Source: Halalkalibacter nanhaiisediminis
GTDB lineage: Bacteria > Bacillota > Bacilli > Bacillales > Bacillaceae_D
Direction of reading: 5' to 3'
DNA length: 64,000 bases
Assembly: GCF_007830185.1 (NCBI RefSeq)
Contig: NZ_VLKZ01000001.1
Span: 496,001 to 560,000, forward strand
In this document: in pieces, positions 39,109-52,419 of the stretch
Position numbering within the stretch: position 1 is the first letter of the stretch
How the letters are laid out: each line of letters begins with the position of its first letter
The notes under the pieces: generated by a model
The model's database searches: none
Told to the model about the DNA's origin: nothing
Seen by the model: only the letters and a program-made list of their open reading frames with translations
Position numbers and translations under genes: made by a program

Positions 39109-39969
39109 ATGAAGAAATTTTTAAGTATTATTGGTGCAGCCGCATTATCACTTTCGCTAGTAGCATGCGGAGCAGCAGAAGAAGAAACAACAGAAAATGC
39201 AACAGGAGAAGAGCCAGCTCAAGAAGAAACAAGCACATTAGTGGTAGGTGCATCTGCAGTGCCGCATACAGAAATTCTTGAAGCAGCTAAGCCTTTACTT
39301 GCTGAAGAAGGCATTGAACTTGAAATAGTGACGTTCCAAGATTATATCTTACCGAACCAAACATTACGTGATGGTGATATTGATGTGAACTATTTCCAAA
39401 CTCCTGGATACTTAGACATGCAAATGAGCGAGAATCCTGATTTCGACTTTGTTAGTGTTGGTGCAATCCATGCAGAGCCAATCGGTGTTTATTCAAAAGA
39501 ATATGCTAGCCTTGATGAACTTCCAGAAGGTGCTAACATTATTATGAGTAATTCGATCAGTGATCATGGTCGTATTCTTCCGATTTTCGAGCGTGCTGGT
39601 TTAATTGAACTTGACGTGGCTGAAGGTGAATTGGCTACAATTGACAATATCGTTTCAAACCCTAAGAACCTTCAATTTGGTGAAACGCAAGTAGAAGCTA
39701 AAATGCTTGCTCCATCTTTTGAAAGTGGCGAAGGTGATGCTGTTGTGATTAATACAAACTACGCTCTAGAAGGCGGAGTTGATATTGAGCAATTTGGTAT
39801 CGCATTTGAAGGTGAAGATGTTCTTCAACCAAACTTAGTGGTTGTTCGTTCTGAAGATGAAACACGCCCAGAAGTGTTAAAATTAGTTGAAGTTTTACAA
39901 TCTGAAGAAATTCAACAATTTATTTTAGACACATATGATGGTGCTGTAATTCCAATGTCAGGTAATTAA
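39109..39969 (+). CDS. metQ: Methionine-binding lipoprotein MetQ
   Basis: A 286-residue solute-binding lipoprotein. The signal peptide ends in LSLVACG, with Cys20 as lipid anchor, followed by an acidic Glu/Thr-rich linker. The NlpA/MetQ domain contains 'ASAVPHTEILEAAKPLL', 'VNYFQTPGYLDMQM' and 'PNLVVVRSEDETRPE'. It captures methionine for MetNP. SD AGGGGGA, 18 bases after metP. Confidence 0.96.
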   Translation: MKKFLSIIGAAALSLSLVACGAAEEETTENATGEEPAQEETSTLVVGASAVPHTEILEAAKPLLAEEGIELEIVTFQDYILPNQTLRDGDIDVNYFQTPGYLDMQMSENPDFDFVSVGAIHAEPIGVYSKEYASLDELPEGANIIMSNSISDHGRILPIFERAGLIELDVAEGELATIDNIVSNPKNLQFGETQVEAKMLAPSFESGEGDAVVINTNYALEGGVDIEQFGIAFEGEDVLQPNLVVVRSEDETRPEVLKLVEVLQSEEIQQFILDTYDGAVIPMSGN

Positions 39970-39971
39970 TA

Positions 39972-40010
39972 GAAAGGGGTACGCTCGATGAAGCGTACCT
40001 CTTTTCTTTC
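39972..40010 (+). terminator. Terminator after metNPQ
   Basis: GGTACGCT pairs with AGCGTACC around CGATGA, then a T/C-rich tail. Confidence 0.85.
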
Positions 40011-40075
40011 GTATAATAGCCTTTCTCAAAACAAATACTAATCATGTTACTATTTGAAAAAGGGAGGCTTTTATG

Positions 40076-40456
40076 ATGGAGCAACAGGAACAGCAAGATC
40101 ATTTCATGGAAATGGCGCTACAAGACTATAAAGAGGGAATAGGTTATTTTACTCAAAAAATGCCGAAAATCGCGAAAACGTATAATGCTTTTACCGAAGC
40201 ATGCTTTGCCAAAGGGAAGCTCTCACAAAAAGAGAAGCAAATGATTGCACTTGGTATTAGTGTGTTTGCTCAGGATGAATATTGCATGATTTATCATACA
40301 AAGGGTTGTCTTGATCAAGGTTGTACAGAAGATGAGATTCATGAGGTGATCGGAGTAACGGCTGCCTTTGGCGGTGGTGCAGCAATGAGTCAAGGAGTCA
40401 CCCTCGTTCAAGATGCGATTTCGGAGTTTAGTGACACAAATCAGCAAATTCAGTAA
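40076..40456 (+). CDS. Carboxymuconolactone decarboxylase / AhpD-like protein
   Basis: A 126-residue helical protein of the CMD family, with '[46 protein letters not shown]'. Only one Cys is in the active-site block, with His four residues later (C-x3-H) where AhpD has CxxC; that is the usual CMD form. The function is unknown, perhaps redox or detoxification. In B. subtilis a CMD gene also lies near suf. The first ATG (40073) and this one both follow AAAGGGAGG. Confidence 0.85.
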   Translation: MEQQEQQDHFMEMALQDYKEGIGYFTQKMPKIAKTYNAFTEACFAKGKLSQKEKQMIALGISVFAQDEYCMIYHTKGCLDQGCTEDEIHEVIGVTAAFGGGAAMSQGVTLVQDAISEFSDTNQQIQ

Positions 40457-40663
40457 TCGAAAGAAGAACAAATAAAGAGTAAATAGGAGAAATATTGCCG
40501 TTAAATTTTCTGACAATGACTCATCGTTATTAAAGAGGAAAAATGCTGTCTTAGCGCTTGATATGGAAGTTGGTGAAATAATCTGACTATGATACGATGA
40601 TGCTACAAAACATGAAAGGGTTGATTCATTATTCAGTCGATAAGTACCAAGCATACTAGTGAG

Positions 40664-40801
40664 ATGGAAAAGGCCATGTATCAAGCACACGGAATAGGTT
40701 ATGCAGAGTATGATCGGAATATGGATAAACGCATTGAAATTGAAATGGAACGAGATAAGAACTATAAGGCAGGCAACAAGCTTGCTGAGCAGTTAAAGTA
40801 A
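40664..40801 (+). CDS. Small charged protein (45 aa), putative
   Basis: The frame from ATG 40664 to TAA 40799-40801 encodes 45 residues, beginning 'MEKAMYQAHGIGYAEYDRN', with alternating charges and the end 'KLAEQLK'. It is followed by a terminator at 40828-40863, and its codon use resembles real genes. The SD (GTGAG) is weak. Nothing else lies in this ~600-base gap except a possible suf operator. The family is not recognised. Confidence 0.4.
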   Translation: MEKAMYQAHGIGYAEYDRNMDKRIEIEMERDKNYKAGNKLAEQLK

Positions 40802-40827
40802 TTGTCACTATATAATCCAAACAAAAG

Positions 40828-40863
40828 AACAGAGTGGTACCTGATGGTGTCGCTCTGTTTTTC
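40828..40863 (+). terminator. Terminator before suf
   Basis: AACAGAG-t-GGTACC pairs with GGTGTC-g-CTCTGTT, followed by TTTTC. Confidence 0.75.
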
Positions 40864-40984
40864 TTCATTTTAATACTACAAATTCTCGTTTTAATTAAGG
40901 GATTTCCACTTATAAAAGACGTAGTAAGCCTCCTTGCAAAACCTTTTTATGAGTTCTAACCTAGAATCATTCGCTTACCTTGAA

Positions 40985-41006
40985 CTTATAATAGATTTGT
41001 TATAAG
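40985..41006 (+). promoter_or_regulatory. Inverted repeat upstream of suf
   Basis: CTTATAA (40985-40991) and TTATAAG (41000-41006) flank an 8-base centre, ~90 bases before sufC. No known regulator site fits exactly. It could be an operator for Fe-S or redox control; a duplicated TGAGAATA follows at ~41014 and ~41025. Confidence 0.4.
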
Positions 41007-41097
41007 ATTGTAATGAGAATAGATTGAGAATAAAAAACAAATTTAAATGAGCTTTATCCATAAATAGATGAAGCAAAATACATTGGAGGTCATTGTA

Positions 41098-41889
41098 ATG
41101 TCAGCACCGTTTCTTAAGATTGAAAATTTACATGTATCAGTAGAAGGAAAAGAAATTTTAAAGGATTTCAGTCTTGAAATTAAAGGTGGAGAAATTCACG
41201 CGATCATGGGACCAAATGGTACAGGTAAGTCTACTCTTGCTTCTGCTATTATGGGTCATCCAAAATACGAAATCACTAGTGGATCTGTGACAATTGATGG
41301 CGAAGACGTTCTGGAAATGGAAGTCGACGAACGTGCTCAAGCTGGTCTTTTCTTAGCAATGCAATATCCAAGTGAAATTAGTGGGATTACGAACGCAGAC
41401 TTCTTACGCTCAGCTATTAACTCTAAGCGTGAAGAAGGAGACGAGATCTCTCTTATGAAGTTTATCCGTCAATTAGATAAGAAGATGGAATTACTTGAAA
41501 TGGATGAGTCTTTCTCACAACGTTATTTAAATGAAGGTTTCTCTGGTGGGGAGAAGAAGCGTAACGAAATTCTTCAATTATTAATGCTTGAGCCGAAAAT
41601 CGCGATTCTTGATGAGATCGATTCTGGTCTAGATATCGATGCCTTAAAGGTTGTTTCTAAAGGTGTTAACGAAATGCGTGGATCTGAGTTTGGCTGTTTA
41701 ATTATTACTCACTACCAACGTCTATTAGACTACATCACTCCTGATAAAGTACACGTTATGATGCAAGGTCGCATTGTGAAATCAGGTGGTGCTGAGCTTG
41801 CACAACGTCTCGAAGCAGAAGGTTATGACTGGATTAAGGCTGAGCTTGGTATCGAAGATGAGCGTGTGAACGTAAACCAAGAAGCATAA
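41098..41889 (+). CDS. sufC: Fe-S assembly ATPase SufC
   Basis: A 263-residue ABC-type ATPase without membrane partner. It has Walker A '[16 protein letters not shown]', signature '[13 protein letters not shown]', '[16 protein letters not shown]'-type Walker B and '[13 protein letters not shown]'. It drives conformational change of SufBCD, the scaffold for Fe-S cluster building. First gene of sufCDSUB. ATG 41098 follows TTGGAGG; the longer frame does not. Confidence 0.97.
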   Translation: MSAPFLKIENLHVSVEGKEILKDFSLEIKGGEIHAIMGPNGTGKSTLASAIMGHPKYEITSGSVTIDGEDVLEMEVDERAQAGLFLAMQYPSEISGITNADFLRSAINSKREEGDEISLMKFIRQLDKKMELLEMDESFSQRYLNEGFSGGEKKRNEILQLLMLEPKIAILDEIDSGLDIDALKVVSKGVNEMRGSEFGCLIITHYQRLLDYITPDKVHVMMQGRIVKSGGAELAQRLEAEGYDWIKAELGIEDERVNVNQEA

Positions 41890-41973
41890 TAACGACATAG
41901 TATATAAATAAAAAAAGCTTAAAATTGCTCGTACAAAGTGAGCTGCAATTTTAATAATAAAGGGTGGGTATGT

Positions 41974-44934
<2,961 letters not shown>

Positions 44935-44965
44935 GGTTTGTTTATAATCAAAAGGAGGGTTTCAA

Positions 44966-46363
44966 ATGGCTAAAAAAATGCCTGAAATCGGAGAATACAA
45001 ATATGGGTTCTCAGACCGCGATGTATCGATTTTCCGTTCTAAGCGTGGATTAACACGTGAAATCGTTGAAGAGATCTCTCGCATGAAGAGTGAGCCTCAG
45101 TGGATGTTGGACTTTCGTCTAAAATCACTTGAGCTTTTCTATAAAATGCCTATGCCACAATGGGGCGGCGACTTATCTGAACTAAACTTTGATGACATTA
45201 CGTACTACGTAAAGCCATCGGAGAAGACAGAAAAAACATGGGATGAAGTACCAGAGGAAATCAAAAATACATTTGATAAGCTTGGTATCCCAGAAGCAGA
45301 GCAAAAGTATTTAGCTGGGGTTTCTGCACAGTATGAATCTGAGGTTGTTTACCACAACATGAAGGAAGAACTTTCTGAGCAAGGAATTCTTTTCACAGAT
45401 ACGGATACGGCTTTAAAAGAGCATGAAGAAATTTTTAGAGAGCATTTTGGTACAATTATTCCGCCTACTGACAATAAATTTGCTGCGCTAAACTCAGCTG
45501 TATGGTCTGGTGGATCATTTATCTACGTACCAAAAGGTATTAAGACAGATACGCCGCTACAAGCTTACTTCCGTATTAACTCTGAAAACATGGGGCAATT
45601 TGAGCGTACCCTTATCATTGCTGATGAAGATAGCTCTGTGCACTATGTTGAAGGTTGTACAGCACCTGTTTACTCAACGAACTCACTTCATAGTGCGGTT
45701 GTTGAAATCATCGTTAAAAAAGATGCATATTGCCGTTATACAACAATCCAAAACTGGGCTCCAAATATCTACAACCTCGTTACAAAGCGTGCTGTAGCTG
45801 ATGCTGGTGCTACGATGGAGTGGGTTGATGGTAACATCGGTTCGAAATTAACGATGAAGTATCCTGCTGTTATCATGCGTGGTGAAGGTGCGAAGGGTAC
45901 AATCCTTTCAATCGCGATTGCGGGTAAAGGTCAGCACCAAGATGCTGGTGCGAAGGTTATGCACTTAGCGCCTAACTGTTCTTCAACGATCGTATCGAAA
46001 TCGATCTCGAAGCATGGCGGTAAAGTAACATACCGTGGTATCTGTCACTTTGGCCGTAAATCAGAAGGTTCAAAATCTAAGATTGAGTGTGACACTCTCA
46101 TTATGGATAACGAATCAACATCTGATACAATTCCTTACAATGAAATTCTTAACAACAACATTACGCTTGAGCATGAAGCAACTGTTTCTAAAGTGTCAGA
46201 AGACCAATTGTTCTATTTAATGAGCCGTGGTATCTCTGAGCAAGAAGCAACTGAAATGATTGTTATGGGCTTCATTGAACCGTTTACAAAAGAACTTCCA
46301 ATGGAATACGCTGTTGAGATGAACCGTCTAATCAGCTTTGAAATGGAAGGTTCTATCGGTTAA
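44966..46363 (+). CDS. sufB: Fe-S assembly scaffold protein SufB
   Basis: A 465-residue SufB: '[37 protein letters not shown]' at the start, '[27 protein letters not shown]' with a conserved Cys, '[17 protein letters not shown]'-type beta-helix turns and '[14 protein letters not shown]'. It holds the nascent cluster with SufC and SufD. AAAGGAGGG precedes the ATG. Last gene of sufCDSUB, followed by a strong terminator. Confidence 0.97.
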   Translation: MAKKMPEIGEYKYGFSDRDVSIFRSKRGLTREIVEEISRMKSEPQWMLDFRLKSLELFYKMPMPQWGGDLSELNFDDITYYVKPSEKTEKTWDEVPEEIKNTFDKLGIPEAEQKYLAGVSAQYESEVVYHNMKEELSEQGILFTDTDTALKEHEEIFREHFGTIIPPTDNKFAALNSAVWSGGSFIYVPKGIKTDTPLQAYFRINSENMGQFERTLIIADEDSSVHYVEGCTAPVYSTNSLHSAVVEIIVKKDAYCRYTTIQNWAPNIYNLVTKRAVADAGATMEWVDGNIGSKLTMKYPAVIMRGEGAKGTILSIAIAGKGQHQDAGAKVMHLAPNCSSTIVSKSISKHGGKVTYRGICHFGRKSEGSKSKIECDTLIMDNESTSDTIPYNEILNNNITLEHEATVSKVSEDQLFYLMSRGISEQEATEMIVMGFIEPFTKELPMEYAVEMNRLISFEMEGSIG

Positions 46364-46389
46364 TAGGTAGAAGATAAATAGGTTGACTC

Positions 46390-46433
46390 ACAAGGGTCTG
46401 ACCCCGGGTATCGGGTCAGACCCTTGTTTTTTT
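46390..46433 (+). terminator. Terminator after sufB, long GGTCTGACC palindrome
   Basis: CAAGGGTCTGACCC and GGGTCAGACCCTTG form a 14-bp perfect stem with an 8-nt loop, followed by TTTTTTT. GC-rich GGGTCTGACCC palindromes are seen at several places in Bacillus genomes, so it might be a dispersed element used as a terminator. Confidence 0.9.
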
Positions 46434-46461
46434 AGTGGTTAGAAAATAAGTGAGGAGGGAC

Positions 46462-47319
46462 ATGAAAAGGATGATTTACATTGGCCTCGCAGGATGGGGA
46501 GATCATGATACACTGTATGAAGGAGTAGGGCGACAATCAAAGCTAGCGGAGTATGCAGGGCATTTTCCAATTGTAGAGCTTGATTCTTCTTTTTATGCTG
46601 TACAACCAATTCGGAATATGGAAAAGTGGGCGAGGGAAACTCCTGTTTCTTTTCGATTTGTCGTAAAAGCGTATCAAGCGATGACAGGTCATCAACGGGG
46701 CTATGCTCCATTTGAAACGAAAGAAGAAATGTTTGATGCTTTTCGTGCCTCTCTAAAACCTCTTATCCAAACAAGGAAGCTCGCCATGGTGCTTTGTCAA
46801 TTTCCACCTTGGTTTGAATGTAAGAAAGAAAGCGTTCAATGGCTTCGTTATGTAAAACAACAATTACAAGGCTTACCAGTTGTACTTGAATTTAGACATC
46901 AATCATGGTTTACACAAGAGATGCGTCCAAAAACGCTCCAGTTCATGAAAGATGAAGATTGGATTCATAGTATTTGTGATGAGCCTCAGGCGGGATCAGG
47001 CTCCATTCCTACTGTATTAGAGGCAACAGATACAGGTAAAACACTTATCCGTCTTCACGGACGAAATGTGCATGGTTGGAGAGATCCTGGTGATGGAACG
47101 TGGAGGGATGTTAGGTACTTATATCGGTATAATCATGCTGAATTAACAGAATGGAAGGAAAATATTGAGAAGCTCACGAGCCAATCAAAAGATATTTATG
47201 TTATCTTTAATAATAATTCAGGTGGAGACGCGGCAGATAATGCAAAGCAATTCATTAACATGTTAGGAATTGAATATGTCGATTTGGCGCCTAGACAGCT
47301 TAATTTATTTTCGGAATAG
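46462..47319 (+). CDS. yunF: YunF-type DUF72 protein
   Basis: A 285-residue DUF72 TIM-barrel protein. It begins 'MIYIGLAGWGDHDTLY', followed by 'FPIVELDSSFYAVQP' and 'FVVKAYQAMTGH', then 'PVVLEFRHQSWF', 'LIRLHGRNVHGWRDPG' and 'IYVIFNNNSGGDAADNAKQ'. The final segment is the family's asparagine motif. The function is unknown; the barrel resembles sugar-phosphate or phosphate-binding folds. ATG 46462 follows GAGGAGGGAC. Confidence 0.88.
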   Translation: MKRMIYIGLAGWGDHDTLYEGVGRQSKLAEYAGHFPIVELDSSFYAVQPIRNMEKWARETPVSFRFVVKAYQAMTGHQRGYAPFETKEEMFDAFRASLKPLIQTRKLAMVLCQFPPWFECKKESVQWLRYVKQQLQGLPVVLEFRHQSWFTQEMRPKTLQFMKDEDWIHSICDEPQAGSGSIPTVLEATDTGKTLIRLHGRNVHGWRDPGDGTWRDVRYLYRYNHAELTEWKENIEKLTSQSKDIYVIFNNNSGGDAADNAKQFINMLGIEYVDLAPRQLNLFSE

Positions 47320-47513
47320 AGGAGTCTAAACGCCTGATTTTAACTATATTCATACATAGTTTGACTAATCTTAACGATTTAAATAAACGTTTGTTTAAAG
47401 TATAGGTAAAGAATGAGTGAGGATCTTGTTATCTAAACAATTAAATATGACTATTGTTCTCGCGATTAGATTTGACGGGAGGCAAAGTTTTTTAAGAAGG
47501 GGGTGTCTAGTAG

Positions 47514-48881
47514 ATGACGACAGAACAGATCACTCTTTTCCACTCAAATGATATTCATAGCTGTTTTGATCATTGGTCGCAAATGGTTGCATACATTAAG
47601 CGAAATCGTGACAAACATTCTCTCTATTTAGATTTGGGAGACCATACAGATCGAAGTCACCCATTAACAGAGGCGACGCTTGGAAAAGGAAACATACGAT
47701 TACTCAACGAAGCTCAAGTTGATTACGTCACAATTGGGAATAATGAAGGAATCACGTTTGCCAAAGAACAGCTAGAGGAGCTTTATGAAGCAGCAAATTT
47801 TCCTGTACTCGTTTCAAATGTATTCCATCTTGATGGTAGCCGACCTTCTTGGGCAAAGGAGTACGTTATTCATACGATGGAAAATGGATTGAAGCTAGGA
47901 ATAATCGGATTAACGGCGCCATTTACTGAGTATTATCGCCAATTAGGTTGGGAGGTGGCGCAGCCTAAAGAAATTTTAAACAAGTTAATATTAACTGTAC
48001 GGAAGCAAGCTGATATTGTTGTGTTGATGTCGCATTTAGGTTTGTTTCGTGATGAGGAGATAGCATCAGAGTTTGAAGAGATAGATATTATTTTAGGTGC
48101 TCATACCCATCATGTTTTAGCAGAAGGAAAACGTATTTTAGGTACGCTTGTTGCTCAGGCAGGAAAGCACGGTGCTTACTTAGGAAAAGTCACTGTTGAT
48201 TATGATCTGGAAAGAAAACAAATAGTTGGCAGTGAAGCGGTTTTGTTAGACGTTAAACATGATGATCATGATGAAAGAACGAATGATCTTTTAGCGACGA
48301 TGAAGATGGAAACGAGTCAGATTTTAGAAAGAAGAGTGGCGACGATCCCGATACGACTTCCTGTTAACTGGCAAGAAGAAACAGAGGCCGTCCAGTTACT
48401 CTGTGATGCAATGACCGAGTGGTGTGATCAGGAAATCGGTATGATGAATGCTGGTGTCTTGCTTGAATCGATTGAACAAGGCACGGTGACGAAAGGAGAC
48501 ATTCACCGAATTTGTCCTCATCCCATTAATCCTTGCGTTGTCAAGCTGACAGGCGAACAATTGCAAAAAACAATTGAACGAGCTTTTACCGAAGAAATGC
48601 GATCGCTTGAGCTGAAAGGGTTTGGCTTCCGTGGCAAAATTCTTGGCCGAATGATCTTCACAGGAATCGATGTTGAACTGACAAAAAGAATGGAAGTAAA
48701 ACAGATTACGATTCTTGGGGAGAAGGTAAAGAAGGACCAGATTTATTCATTAGCAACACTTGATATGTATACATTTGGCCATCTTTTTCCTGCAATTTCT
48801 GATTCAGCGGAGAAGGAATATTTTATGCCTGAATTTCTTCGTGATGTGCTAGCGTGGAAGTTAGAGCAATTGTGGTCTTAA
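47514..48881 (+). CDS. yunD: YunD-type metallophosphoesterase (5'-nucleotidase family)
   Basis: A 455-residue calcineurin-like phosphoesterase plus 5'-nucleotidase C-terminal domain. The metal motifs are 'LFHSNDIHSCFDHW', 'LYLDLGDHTDRSHP', 'VTIGNNEGITF', 'VLMSHLGLFRDEEIASEF' and 'ILGAHTHHVL'. The substrate-binding C-terminal half starts ~290. Unlike secreted UshA-like enzymes it has no signal peptide, so it acts inside the cell on an unknown nucleotide or similar compound. SD AAGAAGGGGG. Upstream ~190 bases hold its promoter region. Confidence 0.9.
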   Translation: MTTEQITLFHSNDIHSCFDHWSQMVAYIKRNRDKHSLYLDLGDHTDRSHPLTEATLGKGNIRLLNEAQVDYVTIGNNEGITFAKEQLEELYEAANFPVLVSNVFHLDGSRPSWAKEYVIHTMENGLKLGIIGLTAPFTEYYRQLGWEVAQPKEILNKLILTVRKQADIVVLMSHLGLFRDEEIASEFEEIDIILGAHTHHVLAEGKRILGTLVAQAGKHGAYLGKVTVDYDLERKQIVGSEAVLLDVKHDDHDERTNDLLATMKMETSQILERRVATIPIRLPVNWQEETEAVQLLCDAMTEWCDQEIGMMNAGVLLESIEQGTVTKGDIHRICPHPINPCVVKLTGEQLQKTIERAFTEEMRSLELKGFGFRGKILGRMIFTGIDVELTKRMEVKQITILGEKVKKDQIYSLATLDMYTFGHLFPAISDSAEKEYFMPEFLRDVLAWKLEQLWS

Positions 48882-48960
48882 ATTTGCCTCACACCTCATC
48901 GATTTCAATCATATCGTAATAAGGAGAATGGATGATTGATGAGAAGGGAGTGTGGCAGGG

Positions 48961-49266
48961 ATGATTGAGATGAATCCGATTGCAATTAATGGTGAAACCT
49001 TTATCGCTGTGACATTAAAACTACCAAAAACAAATTTCATGGCTGTCATGAATGATACTGGATATATCATGTGTGGAGCTTTGGATGTCGGTCTTCTAAA
49101 TGAAAAGCTGAAAGAGCGAAAGATTGTTGCTGGTCGCGCTGTAGGGGTACGGACGATCGATCAATTACTGGAGGCCCCGTTAGAGTCGGTTACGCATGAA
49201 GCAGAGGAGCTAGGGATCACAACAGGTATGATAGGGAAGGATGCATTGCTAAAAATGAAATATTAA
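48961..49266 (+). CDS. yunC: YunC-type DUF1805 protein
   Basis: A 101-residue DUF1805 protein, with 'TFIAVTLKLPKTNFMAVMNDTGYIMCGALDVGLLNEKL' and 'VAGRAVGVRTIDQLLEAPL'. The family has a small alpha/beta fold and no known activity. It neighbours yunD as in B. subtilis. ATG 48961 follows GAAGGGAG. Confidence 0.88.
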   Translation: MIEMNPIAINGETFIAVTLKLPKTNFMAVMNDTGYIMCGALDVGLLNEKLKERKIVAGRAVGVRTIDQLLEAPLESVTHEAEELGITTGMIGKDALLKMKY

Positions 49267-49271
49267 TATTT

Positions 49272-49310
49272 AAAGCTCTCGAAAGCAACCATGCAAACGA
49301 GAGCTTATTT
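49272..49310 (+). terminator. Terminator after yunC
   Basis: AAGCTCTCG pairs with CGAGAGCTT across ~16 nt, then ATTTCC. Confidence 0.7.
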
Positions 49311-49457
49311 CCATAGTCAGAATTCTGCGCTAAATGAAAAAACTGTTGAAATTTATGGATTTTTCTACTAATTTTTATAGATATTTACTTGCGGACTTTT
49401 CCTAATCATGTGAAACTAAATAATAATGTTTTAGATTGAACGTAAAAGGAGAACTTC

Positions 49458-50564
49458 ATGAGGTTAGTGGCTACAAGATCATTGTCTGCAGGTACAAAGC
49501 TTGGAAAGCCTATTTATAACGATAATGGGCAAATTCTTTTGCGCCAGGGGGTCGTTTTAACAGAGAGAGTCATTACAAGACTGTCTGAGATGGGGATTTC
49601 TTTTGTTTATATTGAAGATGCACGGACAGAGGGAATTGACGTTGCAGATATTGTGACGGATGAAACGAAAAGAATGGCTGTCAAAACGATCAAAGAAGAG
49701 TTCTTGCATATTGGAAAAGAGATTCAGTTGAAAAAGGTCTTCAATGGAGATCATCTTAGTAAAGATTTCTCAAAGATTGTACAAGCTATTTTGTCAGATA
49801 TTAAAAGCAACGAGGAAGCTTTAGCGTTATTATCAGATGTTTATGTCTATGATAATTACATTTTTACTCATTCTTTAAATGTGACAGTCTATACGTTAGG
49901 ACTTGCAGTTGATCTTGGGTTTAATGAAAAGCAGCTAATAGAAATTGGCATGGGTGCTTTGCTTCATGATGTTGGAAAATTGTCAATTCCTGCTGAAATT
50001 TTAAACAAGCCAGGTCGGTTAACGGATGAAGAATTTGCCATCATTAAGACTCATGCCAAAGCGGGGTTCGATATGCTTCGACGGTCACCCAATATTTCTT
50101 TGCTTACTGCTCATTGTGCACTGCAGCATCATGAACGATTGGATGGGACTGGTTATCCCCAAGGACTGATCGATGAAAACATTCATATATATGCAAAAAT
50201 CATTGGAATTGCTGATGTATTCGATGCTGTGACTTCTAATCGAGTGTATAGAAAGCCGATGCTTCCTCATGAGGCATTAGAGCTGCTTTATGCAGGAGTT
50301 GGAACGCAATTTGATCATACATTAATTGACGCATTTCGCAGAACGATAGCAGTATATCCTGTAGGGTTGACGGTGACATTAAGTGATGGAAGAATTGGTA
50401 TTGTTATTAAACAAAATAAAGAGTTAAGTACTCATCCAGTCGTTCGGATTATTTCTGAAGATGGAGAAGAATTGGAGTCTCCATATGATTTGGATTTGAC
50501 TAAGCAGCTTAATGTAACCATTGTGGAAACAGAATCGACGCTTGCTGAGAGTATGTCGAGTTAG
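49458..50564 (+). CDS. HD-GYP domain phosphodiesterase
   Basis: A 368-residue protein with an N-terminal ~90-residue DUF3391-like domain ('[28 protein letters not shown]'). The HD-GYP domain follows, with HD motif '[12 protein letters not shown]' and '[17 protein letters not shown]' (the GYP motif). This class cuts cyclic-di-GMP. A C-terminal ~70-residue beta-rich region ends the protein. All HD metal ligands are present. The SD AAAGGAG is good. Neighbours are yunC and thyA, with no obvious second-messenger link. Confidence 0.9.
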   Translation: MRLVATRSLSAGTKLGKPIYNDNGQILLRQGVVLTERVITRLSEMGISFVYIEDARTEGIDVADIVTDETKRMAVKTIKEEFLHIGKEIQLKKVFNGDHLSKDFSKIVQAILSDIKSNEEALALLSDVYVYDNYIFTHSLNVTVYTLGLAVDLGFNEKQLIEIGMGALLHDVGKLSIPAEILNKPGRLTDEEFAIIKTHAKAGFDMLRRSPNISLLTAHCALQHHERLDGTGYPQGLIDENIHIYAKIIGIADVFDAVTSNRVYRKPMLPHEALELLYAGVGTQFDHTLIDAFRRTIAVYPVGLTVTLSDGRIGIVIKQNKELSTHPVVRIISEDGEELESPYDLDLTKQLNVTIVETESTLAESMSS

Positions 50565-50581
50565 AAGGGGTAGTGAAGGCG

Positions 50582-51376
50582 ATGAAACAATATTTAGATT
50601 TGTGCAAACACGTAATTGAGAACGGAAATGAAAAGTCTGATCGAACAGGTACAGGAACAATTAGTACTTTTGGCTATCAAATGCGTTTTGATCTTAAAGA
50701 GGGCTTTCCTGTTGTAACAACAAAAAAGCTTCACCTGCGTTCCATTATTCATGAGCTTCTTTGGTTTTTAAAAGGAGATACAAATGTCCGTGCTCTACAA
50801 GAACATGGTGTTCGCATTTGGAATGAATGGGCAGACGAAAATGGTGAGCTCGGTCCAGTATATGGGAAGCAGTGGCGTTCTTGGGAAGGAGCAAACGGGA
50901 AAACAATTGATCAAATCAGTGACGTTATTGAACAAATCAAGAATAATCCAGATTCGCGCCGTCTTATCGTTAGTGCCTGGAATGTTGCTGAAATCGACGA
51001 TATGGCATTAGCACCTTGCCATTGTCTTTTCCAATTTTACGTGAATGATGGGAAGTTATCTTGTCAGCTCTATCAACGGAGTGCAGATATTTTCCTAGGT
51101 GTTCCGTTTAATATAGCTTCTTATGCACTTTTAACGATGATGATTGCGCAAGTAACGGATTTAGAGCTCGGTGAATTTGTTCATACATTTGGTGACGCTC
51201 ATATTTATAAAAATCATTTAGAACAAATTAACCTTCAGCTAACGAGAGAACCACGTCCATTACCGCAAATAAAGCTGAATCCTAATCGTACATCGATTTT
51301 TGATTTTACATATGAGGATTTCGAGCTTGTTGGCTATGATTCGCACCCTCACATAAAAGGAGAAGTGTCGGTATGA
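50582..51376 (+). CDS. thyA: Thymidylate synthase ThyA
   Basis: A 264-residue folate-dependent thymidylate synthase. The catalytic Cys is in '[12 protein letters not shown]', dUMP binding in '[23 protein letters not shown]' and the Arg pair in '[12 protein letters not shown]'. It makes dTMP and dihydrofolate, which DfrA, encoded immediately downstream, recycles. The coupled gene start overlaps by 4 bases. ATG 50582 is the start that fits the family length (264). Confidence 0.97.
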   Translation: MKQYLDLCKHVIENGNEKSDRTGTGTISTFGYQMRFDLKEGFPVVTTKKLHLRSIIHELLWFLKGDTNVRALQEHGVRIWNEWADENGELGPVYGKQWRSWEGANGKTIDQISDVIEQIKNNPDSRRLIVSAWNVAEIDDMALAPCHCLFQFYVNDGKLSCQLYQRSADIFLGVPFNIASYALLTMMIAQVTDLELGEFVHTFGDAHIYKNHLEQINLQLTREPRPLPQIKLNPNRTSIFDFTYEDFELVGYDSHPHIKGEVSV

Positions 51377-51867
51377 TGTCTTTCATTGTAGCAATGGATA
51401 AAAATCGTGTGATTGGAAAGGACAATCAGCTCCCTTGGCATTTACCTTCTGATTTGGCGTACTTTAAGAAAATCACATCTAAAAATACCATTATTATGGG
51501 GCGTAAAACGTTTGAATCAATTGGTCGCCCATTACCGAAGCGACGTAATATCATCTTGACTAGAAATCAAGATTTTCAAGCTGAGGGTTGCGAGGTCATT
51601 CATGATACACAAGCGGTTGTTGAGCTTTGTAAACAAGAAAATGAGTGCTTTGTCATCGGTGGAAGTGAACTATTCTCGTTATTTTTTGAAGATGTTGATC
51701 GTCTGTATATCACATATATTAATGAAGAATTTCCAGGTGATACCTACTTTCCTGAGATGAAAGAAAGTGAGTGGCAACTTCTTTCAGCAGAACAAGGTAC
51801 AGTAGATGAAAAAAATCATTATCGCCATGAATTTCGGGTATATGAACGCATAACTAGTCTGAAATAA
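51373..51867 (+). CDS. dfrA: Dihydrofolate reductase
   Basis: A 164-residue DHFR with '[30 protein letters not shown]', the active-site Asp27-equivalent in that stretch, '[21 protein letters not shown]' and '[13 protein letters not shown]'. It reduces dihydrofolate to tetrahydrofolate. It overlaps the last four bases of thyA (ATGA type), the classic coupled pair. AAAGGAGA is upstream. Confidence 0.97.
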   Translation: MMSFIVAMDKNRVIGKDNQLPWHLPSDLAYFKKITSKNTIIMGRKTFESIGRPLPKRRNIILTRNQDFQAEGCEVIHDTQAVVELCKQENECFVIGGSELFSLFFEDVDRLYITYINEEFPGDTYFPEMKESEWQLLSAEQGTVDEKNHYRHEFRVYERITSLK

Positions 51868-51884
51868 ATTTAAAGGTAAACAGC

Positions 51885-51924
51885 AAACCCTCTTTGCATA
51901 TAATTTTGCAAAGAGGGTTTTTAT
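51885..51924 (+). terminator. Terminator after dfrA
   Basis: AAACCCTCTTTGCA pairs with TGCAAAGAGGGTTT, followed by TTATT; 14-bp perfect stem. Confidence 0.92.
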
Positions 51925-52127
51925 TATGAGAGCAATTGAATAATGAAGAATGGTCGATTTTATCATTCTGTAAGGTGTAGAATTGGAATATAAGAAAATC
52001 AAGCTTTTACAATATGTAAGAAGTAGATGAAGGTAACATGTTTTTACTATTTTAATCACATATACATCATAACAGTATTTAACATTGTTTATTCAGATAT
52101 ATTATGCTAGTATCATTAATTGAAAAC

Positions 52128-52396
52128 TTAATAGATGAACCTCATCGTCATGATGGGGTAGAGGCGCAACTGTCATCAGTATATTCTTGGAGGATGACAA
52201 CAAAGATGAGTGTAGAAAGGGTCAGTTGCCGAAGTGAGAGTTGGACGTCATACAACTCTTGCTGGGGCTGTGTTGAAGAAGGACAGCACTGTCACAACGA
52301 TCTTTCGTTGTGGAGGACTACTATGGTGATGGGGACTAACACTTGCATCTTTTAGGGCAGTAGTGGGTCGACCATTATTGTCCTTTTTATTTTATG
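52128..52396 (+). promoter_or_regulatory. Lysine riboswitch (L box) with terminator
   Basis: The leader has the lysine aptamer core in order: GTAGAGGCGCAACT, AGTA..TTGGAGGATGACA, AGGGTCAGTTGCCGAAGTGAG, TGGGGCTG and GACAGCACTGTCA. A hairpin (CACAACG/CGTTGTG) and a terminator (stem 52354-52384, then TTTTTATTTT) follow. It should switch off the downstream transporter when lysine is abundant. Confidence 0.93.
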
Positions 52397-52419
52397 ATAA
52401 TAGAGGAGGGGTTAGAAGG

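Noticed and set aside
52104-52355. 83-residue open frame before the NhaC gene
   Set aside because: It lies entirely in the lysine riboswitch, has no SD and its composition reflects the RNA structure.
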